Source: Tribonema minus | Lineage: Eukaryota > Sar > Xanthophyceae > Tribonematales > Tribonemataceae | DNA: 64,000 nucleotides | Direction of reading: 5' to 3' | NCBI GenBank assembly: GCA_017506865.1 | Contig: JAFCMP010000555.1 | Location: 1-64,000 of the forward strand | Shown here: in pieces, positions 44,501 through 56,500 of the stretch | How positions within the stretch are numbered: position 1 is the first letter of the stretch | Layout of the letters: every line of letters starts with the position of its first letter | Notes under the pieces: generated by a model | What the model saw: only the letters and a program-made list of their open reading frames with translations | The model's database searches: none | What the model was told of the DNA's origin: nothing | Made by a program: the position numbers and the translations under genes

Positions 44501-47500
44501 CATGGAGCTGTTTGGCGATGGCATCATCGACATGATGCGCGAAGGGGGCGGCGATGGGGGCGACGCCATGGACACGAGCGGCGGCGTAGGCGCGCGCGCG
44601 GCCGCGGCTAAGGCGGCGGCGACGGCGGGCGTGGAGCCCGCGATACTGCGCCAGCACTTCATCACGCGGGTACGTGCCGCTGCAGTCCCCCCCTGCGTGC
44701 GCTTTAGGGTTGGGATTAGGGTTGGGGTTGGGGTTATAATGGGCGTTGACGCGCATCGCGTCGGCGGACGCCCGCGATATGCTACGACAGCACTTCGCTC
44801 GCCCTCGGCCCGCCATGGCGCGCGGCAGCCCCTCCTGCGCGCGCGTTAGGGTGAGGGTTAGGGTTAGGTTAGGGTTTGGATAGGCGCTGCTCTGGTGGTA
44901 GCGCGCAGCGTGTCGGCGGGCGCGCGCGATATTCTGCGACAGCACTTCGCCTCGCCCTCATCCTTCGGGTACATGCTGCAGCCCCCCCTCCTGTGCGCGC
45001 TTTAGGGTTGGGGTTGGGATTAGGGCTAGGGTCTGGATAGGCGCTGCTCTGGTGGTAGCGTGCAGTCACGTACGCTTTGTTTATTCACTATGGGTATGTA
45101 TGCCCCTCAAATTCACCATGGGGTTTGTAAACAATGAATACGCTCGGAGGGTGTATCCCTTGCCTTCACCATGGCTCTGTATCCCCTTCACATTCACCAC
45201 GGCGTACATGCAGACCCCTCGCACCTGCGGCCGCGCCAGGACGACCGCGACACCCAGGCGCGCGACAAGCACCCCTCTTGCATTCGCTAGGGGTATGTGT
45301 CCCTTTGTTGACTATGGGTATGTATCTCACATTCACCATAGGTACGTGCATACCCCTCGCACCCGCTGCCGCGCCAGGACAGCCGCGACATCCAGGCACG
45401 CAACAAGCACCCCTTGCATTCACTAGGGGTGTGCATCACTTGCATCCACCATGACAATGTATCTCTCTCATTCACCATGGGTACCTGTGCATGTATTCCT
45501 CGCACTCAGGATGACCGCGACATCCAGGCGCGCGACAAGCCGGAGCGCATGCAGCTGCGCATGCCCGACCGCGGCGCCATCACGGACGTAGAGCGCAGCG
45601 AGGAGGCGCGCTGGATACTGCCGCAGCTCGACATGGTCGCTGGCCAGCACACGGAGACGCTGCAGGCCATCGAAAAGGTGAGCATGCTACGGTATGTATG
45701 GTGTGTGGCGCATGCAGATGTCGCAGTTACAAGTATGGCAACGGTAATGATGGGGAGGCGCGCTGGATACTGCCGCAGCTCGACATGGTCGCTGGCCAGC
45801 AAATGGAGACGCTGCAGGCCATCGAAAAGGTGAGCATGCTACGGTATGTATGGTGTGTGGCGCATGCAGATGTCGTAGTTACAAGTATGGCAACGGTAAT
45901 GATGAGGAGGCGTGCTGGATACTGCCGCAGCTCGACATGGTCACCGGCCAGCACACGGAGACGCTGCAGGCCATTGAAAGGTGAGCATGCAACGGTATGT
46001 ATGGTGACGATGGGTTGAAGAGGCGTGCGGCATTCTGCCGCAGCTCGACGTGGTCGCCGGCCAGCACACGGAGACGCTGCAAGCCATCGAAAGGTGATGT
46101 GCTGCAGCACATGATACGGTATGTAGCGTATTCTACGGTATGTATGGTGTGTGTCACAGTTACAAGTGTGGAAGCTGATTATGGGTTGAAGACGCGCGTT
46201 GGATACTGCCGCAGCTCGACAAAGTCGCCGGCCAGCACACGGAGACGCTCCAGGATATCGAAAAGATGATCTGTCGCAGCGCATTCTACGGTATGTAGCT
46301 CATTCTACGGTATATACGATGTGTGATGCCTGCAGTTGTTACAGTTACGAGTGTGGTGATCTGTCGCAGTGCACTCTACGGTATACTTCGAAGTATATGA
46401 TGTGGGGTGCCAGCAGTTGTCACAGTTACAATTGTGGCTCTGCTACAGGGCATTCTATGGTAGGTACAATGTGTGCTGCATGCAGTTGTCGCAATTGCAA
46501 GTGTGGTGATCTGCCGCAGTGCATTTCAAGGTATATATGGTGTGTGGACCACAGTGTGGTGCATGCAGTTGTCACTTCCTCGTGCAAATTGAGCCTCATC
46601 GCAGTGCCCCCCCCTGTACGACCTGAACGACCCGCAGTGCCATCATCTGCCGCTCCATCGCATGTCAATCTATCAATCTACATAGCACCCGCGATGTGCG
46701 CAGCGCTTCTGCCGTTCGCCCCCGCGTATGCGCCGCTGACACGCGCGCGCGACCCGCGACGCGTCCCCCAGGTGCTGTTCTTCATAGAGGCGGAGAGCAT
46801 GGAGGTGCCCTTCATCACGCACAACCGCAAGGACTGGTACCACCCGCACCTCCGGCGCCAGGACCTCTGGCGCATCTACGATCTGGACGAGAAGTGGGAG
46901 AAGATCAGCAAGCGCAGGTATGTATATGAGCTAGTGCGCTCGCATGATGCAATTCAAGTTGAAGTTCTGCGCCCGCGCCTTTCAGAGACTGAGTCTCAGA
47001 CCGTATTCCTAAGCATCGGTGATGAGTCAGCACTGCAACAGCTGCGGTGTCGCCATCGCCGCCAAGTGTAACAATTCCTTTACACGGTGGTATGGCACAC
47101 TGTTGTCCCCACCCGCCCGCTCACGCCGCTTCAACCCCCCCCCCTCCCCCCCCCCCCCGACCCTAACCCTAACCCTTACCCCAGGGAGGGCGTCGCCAAG
47201 GTTGCCAACGCGTTCTGGCGGCGCCTGCGCGGCGACTCCGACTCGGAGGACGACGAGGGCCGCGGCGAGTCAGAGTCGGCGTACTCGAGCGAGACGGAGG
47301 AGAAGCGCCGCAGCAGGCTCGCTGAGGAGGTAGCGCGCCGCGAGGACGTCGAGCTCCGCATTCGCCGCGCGGAGAAGGCGCTCGAGGCGGCGCGCGGCGC
47401 GCTCGCGGAGGCGGAGGCGGCGGCGACGGCGGGGGCGGAGGCGGTGAACGCGCAGCGCGCCGCGGCGGCAGCGGCGGCGGCGGCGGCGGCGGCGGGGGCG

Positions 47501-50500
47501 GGCGGCGAGGGCGGGGACAGCAGCGACGAGGAGGGAGCGGCGGTGCGCGCGGCGGCGGCAGCGGCGGCGGCGCGCGCGCCCGCGACGGACGCGGAGCTCA
47601 CGGCGGAGCTCGACCGGGTAAGTATCCGTCTTGCTTGCTCAGGATCACCTATGAACTGCCAGGAGTCGATGAGTAATTGTTCTTTTTTGCGACTTGTGTC
47701 ATTACAGTTAGATTGCAAAGAGCAAATCTGAATTTCAACTCAACTCTTATTGCCGGAGCGGAACGGAGTGGTCCTCTCACGAGCCGGACTCTGTTGTTCG
47801 GTGCGACAGCGCGGCACAGCGAGGCAATACTTCGACACGAGTGCAACGCAACCATGTTAGCGTTGAGGATGGGATAACAGAGTACAGTTGCTCAAGACGA
47901 GGGCAGGGTCAGCAGGTTAAAGTCAGGGTTGCGCGTGGGGTTAGCACATGACCCGGCGCGTAGACGGAAACAGCCAGTCAAGCCGAGGCGTGGCACTGTG
48001 GTGGACGAGATGAAAATTGCACGATGAAGACGCATTCAGAGGCAGCGGCTGCGGCGGTGTTAGGGTTTCCCTAACCCCAACTCTAATTTCAACGTGCCTA
48101 ACCCTAACCCTAACTCTACATCGTCCCCTGCGAAGCTTGCGCGCCACCGCGAAATGGCGCACCTGGCATCGCGGAGCTGTGTTGCAGAACAGTCTCGCCA
48201 ACGCGTGCAATCGCGATGTTCTGCTAGAGTGTTTGTTGTAGCAGCTGTGGGATCCCAAGGCTGTCTGCTCTGTGCCCAGCGCACGTCCTTCACAACATCA
48301 ACTTCAACTTGCATCATAGAATCATTTAGCACTCGCCGTGCAGCACATTGCAGGACCCTCTGTGTGACACGATGGGCAGACCTTGAGTTGAAGGTTTACC
48401 CACAGCGTATCACGCTGGCGTCAGCGGAATATATCTGGGGCCAGAAATGATCGTGATTGTAATACCACTTCGGCTATTGTTGCTGGTGTGCTCTGAATGT
48501 GGGTCATACTGGCAATAGTCAGGTTGAACTTTGGCCTTACAATGTGAGCGTCACTTCACACGCTGCGACTGCAGACTCGCCGCGCCGCCGAGACGTCCAA
48601 CACGTACCTGGAGGGCCTGAAGGGCGAGCTGGCCGTGGAGCTGCAGGAGCAGCAGCAGGACGCGCAGGAGCGGCGGCGGCGCCAGCGCCAGCGCAAGCAG
48701 GCAAAGCGGTATGTAATCAGACAGAATACATTTTTGGCTTATGGCTCTTGAAGTAGAACTGTCTCAAGCGCAACTGAGACCGTTTCAGCATGGCTACAAT
48801 GCAGGAGTGACAGAGCAGCAGCAGGACGCGCAGGAGCGGCGGCGGCGCCAGCGCCAGCGCAAGCAAGCAAAGCGGTATGTATGCATGTAGGCTTTCAGGT
48901 TGTGGAGTAGAAGTTTCGCAAGTAATCCCGAGACCGTTGCAGTATGGCCACAGTGCAGCAGTGGCAGTGCACAGTCAGCAGCAGCAGGACGCGCAGGAGC
49001 AGCGGCGGCGCCAGCGCCAGCGCCAGCAGGCAAAGAGGTTTGCATTTGAATTAGGCATTCCTGTTAATGAGGTCAGAAACTCTTAGAGTCATCAATGCTG
49101 TTTCGGTAGGGGGCACACTGCAGGAGTGACAGCGCACAGCAGGACGCGCAGGAGCGGCGACAGCGCCAGCGCCTGCGCAAGCAGGCCCACACTTGAAGTG
49201 CATTGTGTTCTTCTGCTAGTGCGTTCACAACTTGAAGCGCACATGCGCATTGACACAATTTCAAATACTGGCACAATTTGAAGTACGTCTACGACATATG
49301 CATCACGCCTGCGGCAGGGCAGGCCCGCTGTGACGCGCGAACATGCGTCACAGGCAGCGACGACGACGAGCGCGCACACGCCCGTACTTCAATTACACGT
49401 GTGCACAACTTCAAGTCAAGATGCAGTACTGCAAGTGCACTGCATGCATCACAACAAGCGCGCGCGCGCCTGGACACGTCTGTGTGCCTGAAGTACACAT
49501 GCATAGACTGGTGATAACCGTCATGTCGATCATCTGGGCTGTTAGATGCACGACGCGAGGACAGTGATGCACTACACATAAACGTAGCGGACGTTCAGTA
49601 CAGCAGCTTGAATGGCGGCAGTGCGCTCGTGCACTTGAAGTACGGGCACGAGCAATGATCCGGTGCATACATAGCGGACGTTCGGGACAGCATATCGGAT
49701 GGTAGCGGGTACGCGTGTGCGGTTCACGTACGGAAGTATGCGCGCGCGTCGCGTTTGCTGGCTCGGGCGTGAACGCGTGCTCGTGCAGGCTCGTTCGTCC
49801 CTGCCAGTGGTGCGGCGCACACACGGCGGACATAGCTTGCAGAGTATGAAAAGCGCTGAGTTCAGCCAAGTTTGAATTGGAGGAATGAATTAGTACAAAC
49901 AGAAATCAGGAGTGCACGTGTGTACTCCATGTGTACTATGCGCCGGATCGTTGCACGCGCCCGTACTTCAACTGCACACGTGTGCCCGCTACCATTCAAC
50001 ATGCTGTACTGAACGTCCGCTATGTTTGCGCCGCGTCATTGGCAGGGAGGAGCGCGCGCGCGCGCGCAAGGAGATCCGCGACTCGCTGAGCGAGGAGGCC
50101 GCGCTGTTCCCGGAGACGTACAGCTCGCTGCTCGCGGAGGTCGACGAGGACCAGCTCAGGGACCTGCAGGTGGGTTCCTGTACCGTCCTGCCTGTTTCTC
50201 GACCAGTATCTCTTTGTGGTTGGTTGCCTTCGTGCACATACTTCTTCAATATCAAGTTCAATTTGAAGTTTCCAGGCTGTTGTTCCGGGAGACGTACAGC
50301 TCGCTGCTCGCAGAGGTCGATGAGGACCAGCTCAGGGATTTGCAGGTGGGCTTTTGTACCATCCTGCCCTTTTCTCGACCAGTATCTTTGTGGTTGGTTG
50401 CCTTCGTGCACATACTTCTTCAATATCAAGTTCGATTTGAAGTTTCCAGGCTTGTGTTCCAAGAGACGTACAGCTCGCTCTCGCAGGGGTCGGCGAGGAC

Positions 50501-53500
50501 CAGCTCAGGGACCTGCAGGGTCAGCTCTTGCACTGTCCCGTTCGTTGTCTCAAACAGTTTCTTTTGTGGTAGGCTGGCTGCCTTCGTGCACATACCTCAG
50601 TGTTAGTGTCAACTTCAAGTGTCCAAGCTGTTGCTGCTTGCGGAGGTCGACGAGGACCAGCTCAGGGGTTTGCAAGTGGGCCTTTGTCTACAACATCCTG
50701 CCCTTCTCTCAACTGGTACCTCCGTGGTGCAACCAACCAATCGCCTGCGTGCGCCTAGGTCAGCATCAAATTCAACTTTAAGTTTCCAAGTTTTTTGTTG
50801 GAGACGTACACCTCGCAGTGGTCGACGAGGACTGGCTCACGGTTCTGCAAGTGAGCTCTTGCACCACCCTGCCCTTGTGCAGATCCATGTTCCATTGGTT
50901 GTGCCCTCATGCACAAACATTAGTATTAACTTCACCTTGAACTGACCACGGGGACGTACGGCGTGCAGAAGTCGGAGAAGACCAGCTCAGGGACGTGCAC
51001 GTCAGCTCTTGCGACAGTCCCGCCCTTCTGTTCAGCCGCATTGTGTCAATTGCCCTTCATGCACATTACTTCCACACCTGAAGTGCTGACTTGAAGTTTA
51101 CACGGTGCGCCCGAGCTTGCTGCTGGCAGATTGTCGATGATGACCAGCTCAGGGGCCGTTAGCAAAAGAAAAAGTGTTTGGAAATGTTGTCATGTGCCTT
51201 TGAGACGTCAGTTCGAGTGCCGCAATCAACATCTTCAATTCTGTGTGGCGAGGGAGCCCCTTGCTGTTTGTGCGTTTGGCATCTGTGCACAGTCACAATG
51301 TGCCAGGCGTGCCCGTTTGAACATTTGCGTCCATTGCTCGCGTGGTCTCCGCGGCATCACACGCGAGTGCCGCCGCTGCAGGCACCAAAACGCTCACGCA
51401 CCGCATTACTTAGGGCTAGGTTTAGCGTTAGGGTTAGCTAACCCTAAGTCTAACGTGAGAGCTCTAGTGATTTATTGATGAGGCGCCTGAGATGGCGCCG
51501 CGCTGCTCTTCATGAGTGCTCCAGCGCCCTCGCTCCCCCGTGTGCAATCTATGTAATCGCTTGTCCCTCCTAAATATAAAAGTTCTGCAACGGCAGCTCA
51601 AACGCGCCTGTGCGCACACGCCACCGCTCAGCTGTGTGACTCTCCCTTTTCTTTACGCAAAACGTGAAGTGTACACTAACTTTCGGTGCTAGCCTACCAG
51701 CTGGTACTCTGCCGCCGTTAACGTGCCTACACGTGCTGGATGATACCAGAGAAGAAGCGATGCACGTGCTGCTTGCTCTCCCTGGACTCTTTGCAAAAAC
51801 TCACACTCCGAGGCCTGTTCTCCAATTATTCATGCAATACTTGAGCTGTACACAAACTTCAATACCCCTTCTCGTCAACGCCACAGGAATACATGGCGCT
51901 CGTGACGATGGCCGGCGCTGGCACGGAGGACGCGCCATCGCAGTCGATACGCGCGGGGTCGACCTCGCAGGTCAGTCGTGAACGCTTGTCATCATGGACA
52001 TGAATCACTGACCGGTTCATTCACGTTCATGATCGCGAGGACGCGCCATCGCAGTCGATACGCGCGGGGTCGCCTTCGCAGGTCGGTTGGGAGTGCTTGT
52101 CATCCTGTGTATGAAACAGTGAATAACGCATTCACGTTCATGATCGCGAGGATGGTGCTCAATCTCAGATGATATGCGCATGGTCAACCTTGCAGATCGC
52201 TTGTGAAGACTGATTGCCCGCAACCAGCGGTCACGCCCGCGACGCGTACCGCCACTGAATGCTCCTACGTCCGCACCTACATGTTGAAACGCGACGCACA
52301 TATATGCTGCATGCCACCTCCGTGGTACGCCGCCCGCGTTCAGTTGCACGCCGCGCAGCAGTGCATGTCGCGCTACGACCGCGGCGCGTACCGCCACTGC
52401 CTGAACGCTTCCACGTATGCACCCACGCATCGATGATCAACATGTCACTCACTGGCGCACATTTGTAGAAGTACATGCTCCGCGCAGCGCCACAGGCGCG
52501 CGCCGTGGTACGACCGCGATGCGTACCGCCACTGCCTAAACACTCCCAAATACGCACCCACGCATCGAAATCAATACGTTAAGCGGCGCGGAGCATGCAC
52601 TCACTGACGCACACACACGCTCCGCGCCGCCGTTGTGGCCCAGCACCACAAGCTCGCATCGCGCTACGACCGCGACGCGTACCGCCACTGCCTTAACACT
52701 CTCAAACGTGCACCGAAATATTGATCAGTACTTCATCAGTACACCATAGCAGAAGATCACTCACTGGCGCACATTTGTACATGCTGCGCGCAGCGCCACA
52801 AGCGCGCGTCGCGCTACGACCGCAGCGCGGACCGCCACTGCCCAAACACCCCCATACACGCACCCACATATTGATGATCAATATGTCACTCACTGGCACA
52901 CCCTTTGTGCTCCACGCAGCGCCACAAGCGCGAGTTGCGCTGCAGCCGCGCCACAGCCTAGACACTTCAAAGCATGCACCCACGCATTGCTGTCAATACG
53001 TGGAGCGTGCTCTCACTGACGCACATGCACGCTCCGCTGTGGCGCAGCGGCACAAGCGCGCGTCGCGCTACGACCGCGACGCGTACCGCCACTGCCGCCG
53101 CGCGGGGCTGCGGCGCCTCGCGGACGAGTTCTCCATCAGCGCCGCGCAGCTCGGCGAGGCCGTGAGCGGCGGCGGCTACGCGCACGCCGTCGCCGCGCCG
53201 CCGACGCCGGACCAGGAGCCCGAGGTGCTTGCGGCGGGCGTGCGCGGCACGACGAATGCGTTCAAGGACGAGGTGCGTCGCCTGTTGAGTGTGCAGGAAG
53301 TTGAAGTTTGCACGGGCGGCAGCGGTGAGTCGCCTGTTGAAGTTTTTAGGAAGTAGATGTTTTGTGAGTGTGGCGGCTACGCGCACGCCGTCGCCGCGCC
53401 GCCGACGTTGGACCAGGAGCCCGAGGTACTCGCAGCGGGCGTGCGCGGCACGACGAATGCGTTCAAGGACGAGGTGCGTCGCCTGTTGAAGGTTTGTTTC

Positions 53501-56500
53501 AAGAAGTTGATGTTTGTGTCAAGGACGAGGTGCGTTGCCCATTGAAGTTGAAGTTTACGTGAGCAGTGGCGCGGCTACGCACACGCGGCGACAGGCCAGG
53601 GGCCCGAGGTGCTCGCGGCGGGCATGCGGGGCACGACGAATGCGTTTATGGACGAGGTGCGTCGCCTGTTGAAGTTTGCGGTAGGTTAAAGTTTGCTAGA
53701 GAGGCGCGCGCGCTGCTGCTGCACCCGTCGCCGCCACAAATGTCGTGCGTCCTTTTAGAGCATTCTCGCACGCAAACGGCGGACGTGCGTGGTGCGACGG
53801 TCGCGTCCAAGGACAAGGTGCGTCGCCCGTTGCAGTTTGCAGGAAGTTGAAGTTTGTGGGAGAGCTGCGCGCGCTTCTACGCCCGTCGCTGCCGCGAATG
53901 TTGGGCGTTCTTTTTTGGCATTCTCAAACGCAAGGGGCAGGCGTGCGCGGCGCGACGGACGCTGTCAAGGACGAGGTGCGTCGCCTGTTGACTTTTGCCG
54001 TAATGCTGCGCGCGCGGCTGCGCTCGTCGTCGCCGCGAATGTCGTGCGTCTTTTGGGGACCTTCTCGAAATTCGAAAGCCGTTGCGGCACCGTATGTGAG
54101 CGGCCGCGCGCCTGATGCTTCACCTTGGATGAGCTGGCCCCTTTCAGGTGCATGTGGTGACTTTTGCCGTAAAGCTGCGCGCGCAGCTGCGCTCGTCGTC
54201 GCCGCGAATGTTGTGCGTCTTTTGGGGACCTTCTCGAATTTTGAGAGCCGTTGCGGCACCGTATGTGAGCGGCCGCGCCTGATGCTTCACCTTGGATGAG
54301 CTGGCCCCTTTCAGGTGCATGTGGTGACTTTTGCCGTAAAGCTGCGCACGCGGCTGCGCTCGTCGTCGCCGCGAATGTTGTGCGCCTTTTGGGGACCTTC
54401 TCGAAATTCGAGAGCCGTTGCAGCACCGTATGTGAGCGGCCGCGCGCCTGATGCTTCACCTTGTATGCAGCTGGCCCCTTTCAGGTGCATGTGGGGGTCG
54501 TTGTGGGCCTGTTCTGTAAGTGTGCATCTTTAGGTGCCTTCTTGTAGGGGTCAGCGGCGGCAGTGACGCTTCAGATTCTTGAAGTTCGTGTCGCGCTGCA
54601 CCGCCCAGCGGCGGCCGCTGAAGCGCTTCTCCCCTTGAGTGCAATCGCGGCCGCTGAAGCGCTTCTCCCCTTGAGTGCAATCGCACCACGTCCATGCGCC
54701 TTGTTTCAGGTTGACATTTCTTGAAGTTCATGTCATGCAGCACTGCTCAGCGGCGGCCGCTGACGCGCGCTCCCTCGAGCGCTGTCGCACCACGTCCATG
54801 CGCCTTGTTGTAGGGGTGACGCTCCAGGTTCTTGAAGTTCATGCGCAGCACCGCGCCACGACCGCTGAAGCGCGTTCCTGTCGAGCGCTGTTGCACCACC
54901 TTAACGACGGGCTCACTCACAACCGCTGCCGCCACACCACGCGCTTGTTGCCCTTTTCAGGCGGCCGTCTTGAAAGCGGTGCAGCACATGCTGGCGTGCG
55001 AGATTGCGGCGGAGCCGCGCGTGCGCCGCGCCTGCAGGCAGGCCTACCGCGCAAGGTGAGATGCTCTCGGTAGTGCCTGCTGGTCTGCTAAGCTCTGTGT
55101 GTTGGTCTGAGCTTTTTTTTTTCCATTGAGCTTCATCTTCTTTATTGCAGTGAATGAGCGCTATTTTTTCGAAGCGCTGTATTGTGCTCCTGGCTTCGGC
55201 CCCCTCCTCCCCCCTTACAGTAGGCTCACAAGCTGAGCGTCATCATCGTTTTCATATCCTCTAGCGCAGCATTGCTTCACAAAGTGGTGAGGGCGAGGCA
55301 AGTGCGCCATGTGATACCTCGAATGGCACAGCACCTCTCTCGCCCACCACTCACGCCATCAGTGTTAGGAACAGTTTATCAACTTAGCACCATTACTGCT
55401 GTACCTTGGTCTACAAGTTGTTCATGTTGCTCCTGCAGAGCTTCACTCGCCTTCTTCTGCGCTGCCGACGCCTGCTCCAGCGCTCGGTATCAAAGGGCAT
55501 TTCTCAACTTTGCCGATGCACCAGCTATTGCCTCTAATGCAGCTGTATCAAACTCTTCGATTGCTGCCAATCAGCTTGATGTGTGAGTTGGCACGCTGCC
55601 GACTCCCTCCCCCGCCGGGGCCTGCGCGTCGAAATGAGTCAAAGATAGAAGAGCTCTGAGTGACAAGCAGTTGTTAAAATTGAATGCCTTCCACCAATGA
55701 CCGTGGTCGCCGCTGCTGCGGCAATTGGCCACGAGTCAGACAGTGCCACCATATACCCATTCTACGCCTGGTCCCCCTTCGCACCATCACTGCTGTACTG
55801 AGCGTTGCCACTGCTTGCCCATATTGCGCGCTCTTGCTGAGCAGCGCCACGCTGTCCACGGCGCCGACCGCGCGCGGCAAGCACGAGATCGACTTCTTCC
55901 ACCCGCAGCATGGCCTGCAGTACCTGGAGCGCAAGGTACGTGCGGTGTGTGAGCCGGTGTTTCCAAGTCAGAGTCTCAAGTCAGAGTGTCAATGTTGCTT
56001 CGTTCACCCGCAGCTCGGTCTGCAGTACCTGCAGGGCAAAGTAGGTCCGGTGTGTGAGTCAGTGTTTCAAGTCAGAGTCGCAAGTCAGAGTGTCCATGTT
56101 GGTTGCATTGCAGTAGGGTGGTTTGCGTGCGTGAAGGACTTTCTTAAAGTGAGGATTAGGGTTAGTAGGATTAGGGTTAGTAGTGTTAGGCAAGTAGTTG
56201 AAGTGCACACCTTCAACAATGTTGCGGTGACACTGGCCAGTGAACGCACGTCAGCAGCGACAGGAGCTGGCGGTGTATTGCCAGTGTTTGTGCTTGCATG
56301 TCGTACTACTGTTTTTGGCACACGTATGCAGCGCAGAGGGGGGCGGCGGCATTGCGATACTGCTGGCGCTGATAGTAACATGCGTTGCTTTCAACATGCC
56401 TGTGAGAATGCACAAGTGCAAGCGCCACCGTCGCAACTGAGTGGTTTCGAAGCACATTACTGTGTTGCATGATGCCCAGCACGCATGCGTGAATGTGCCA

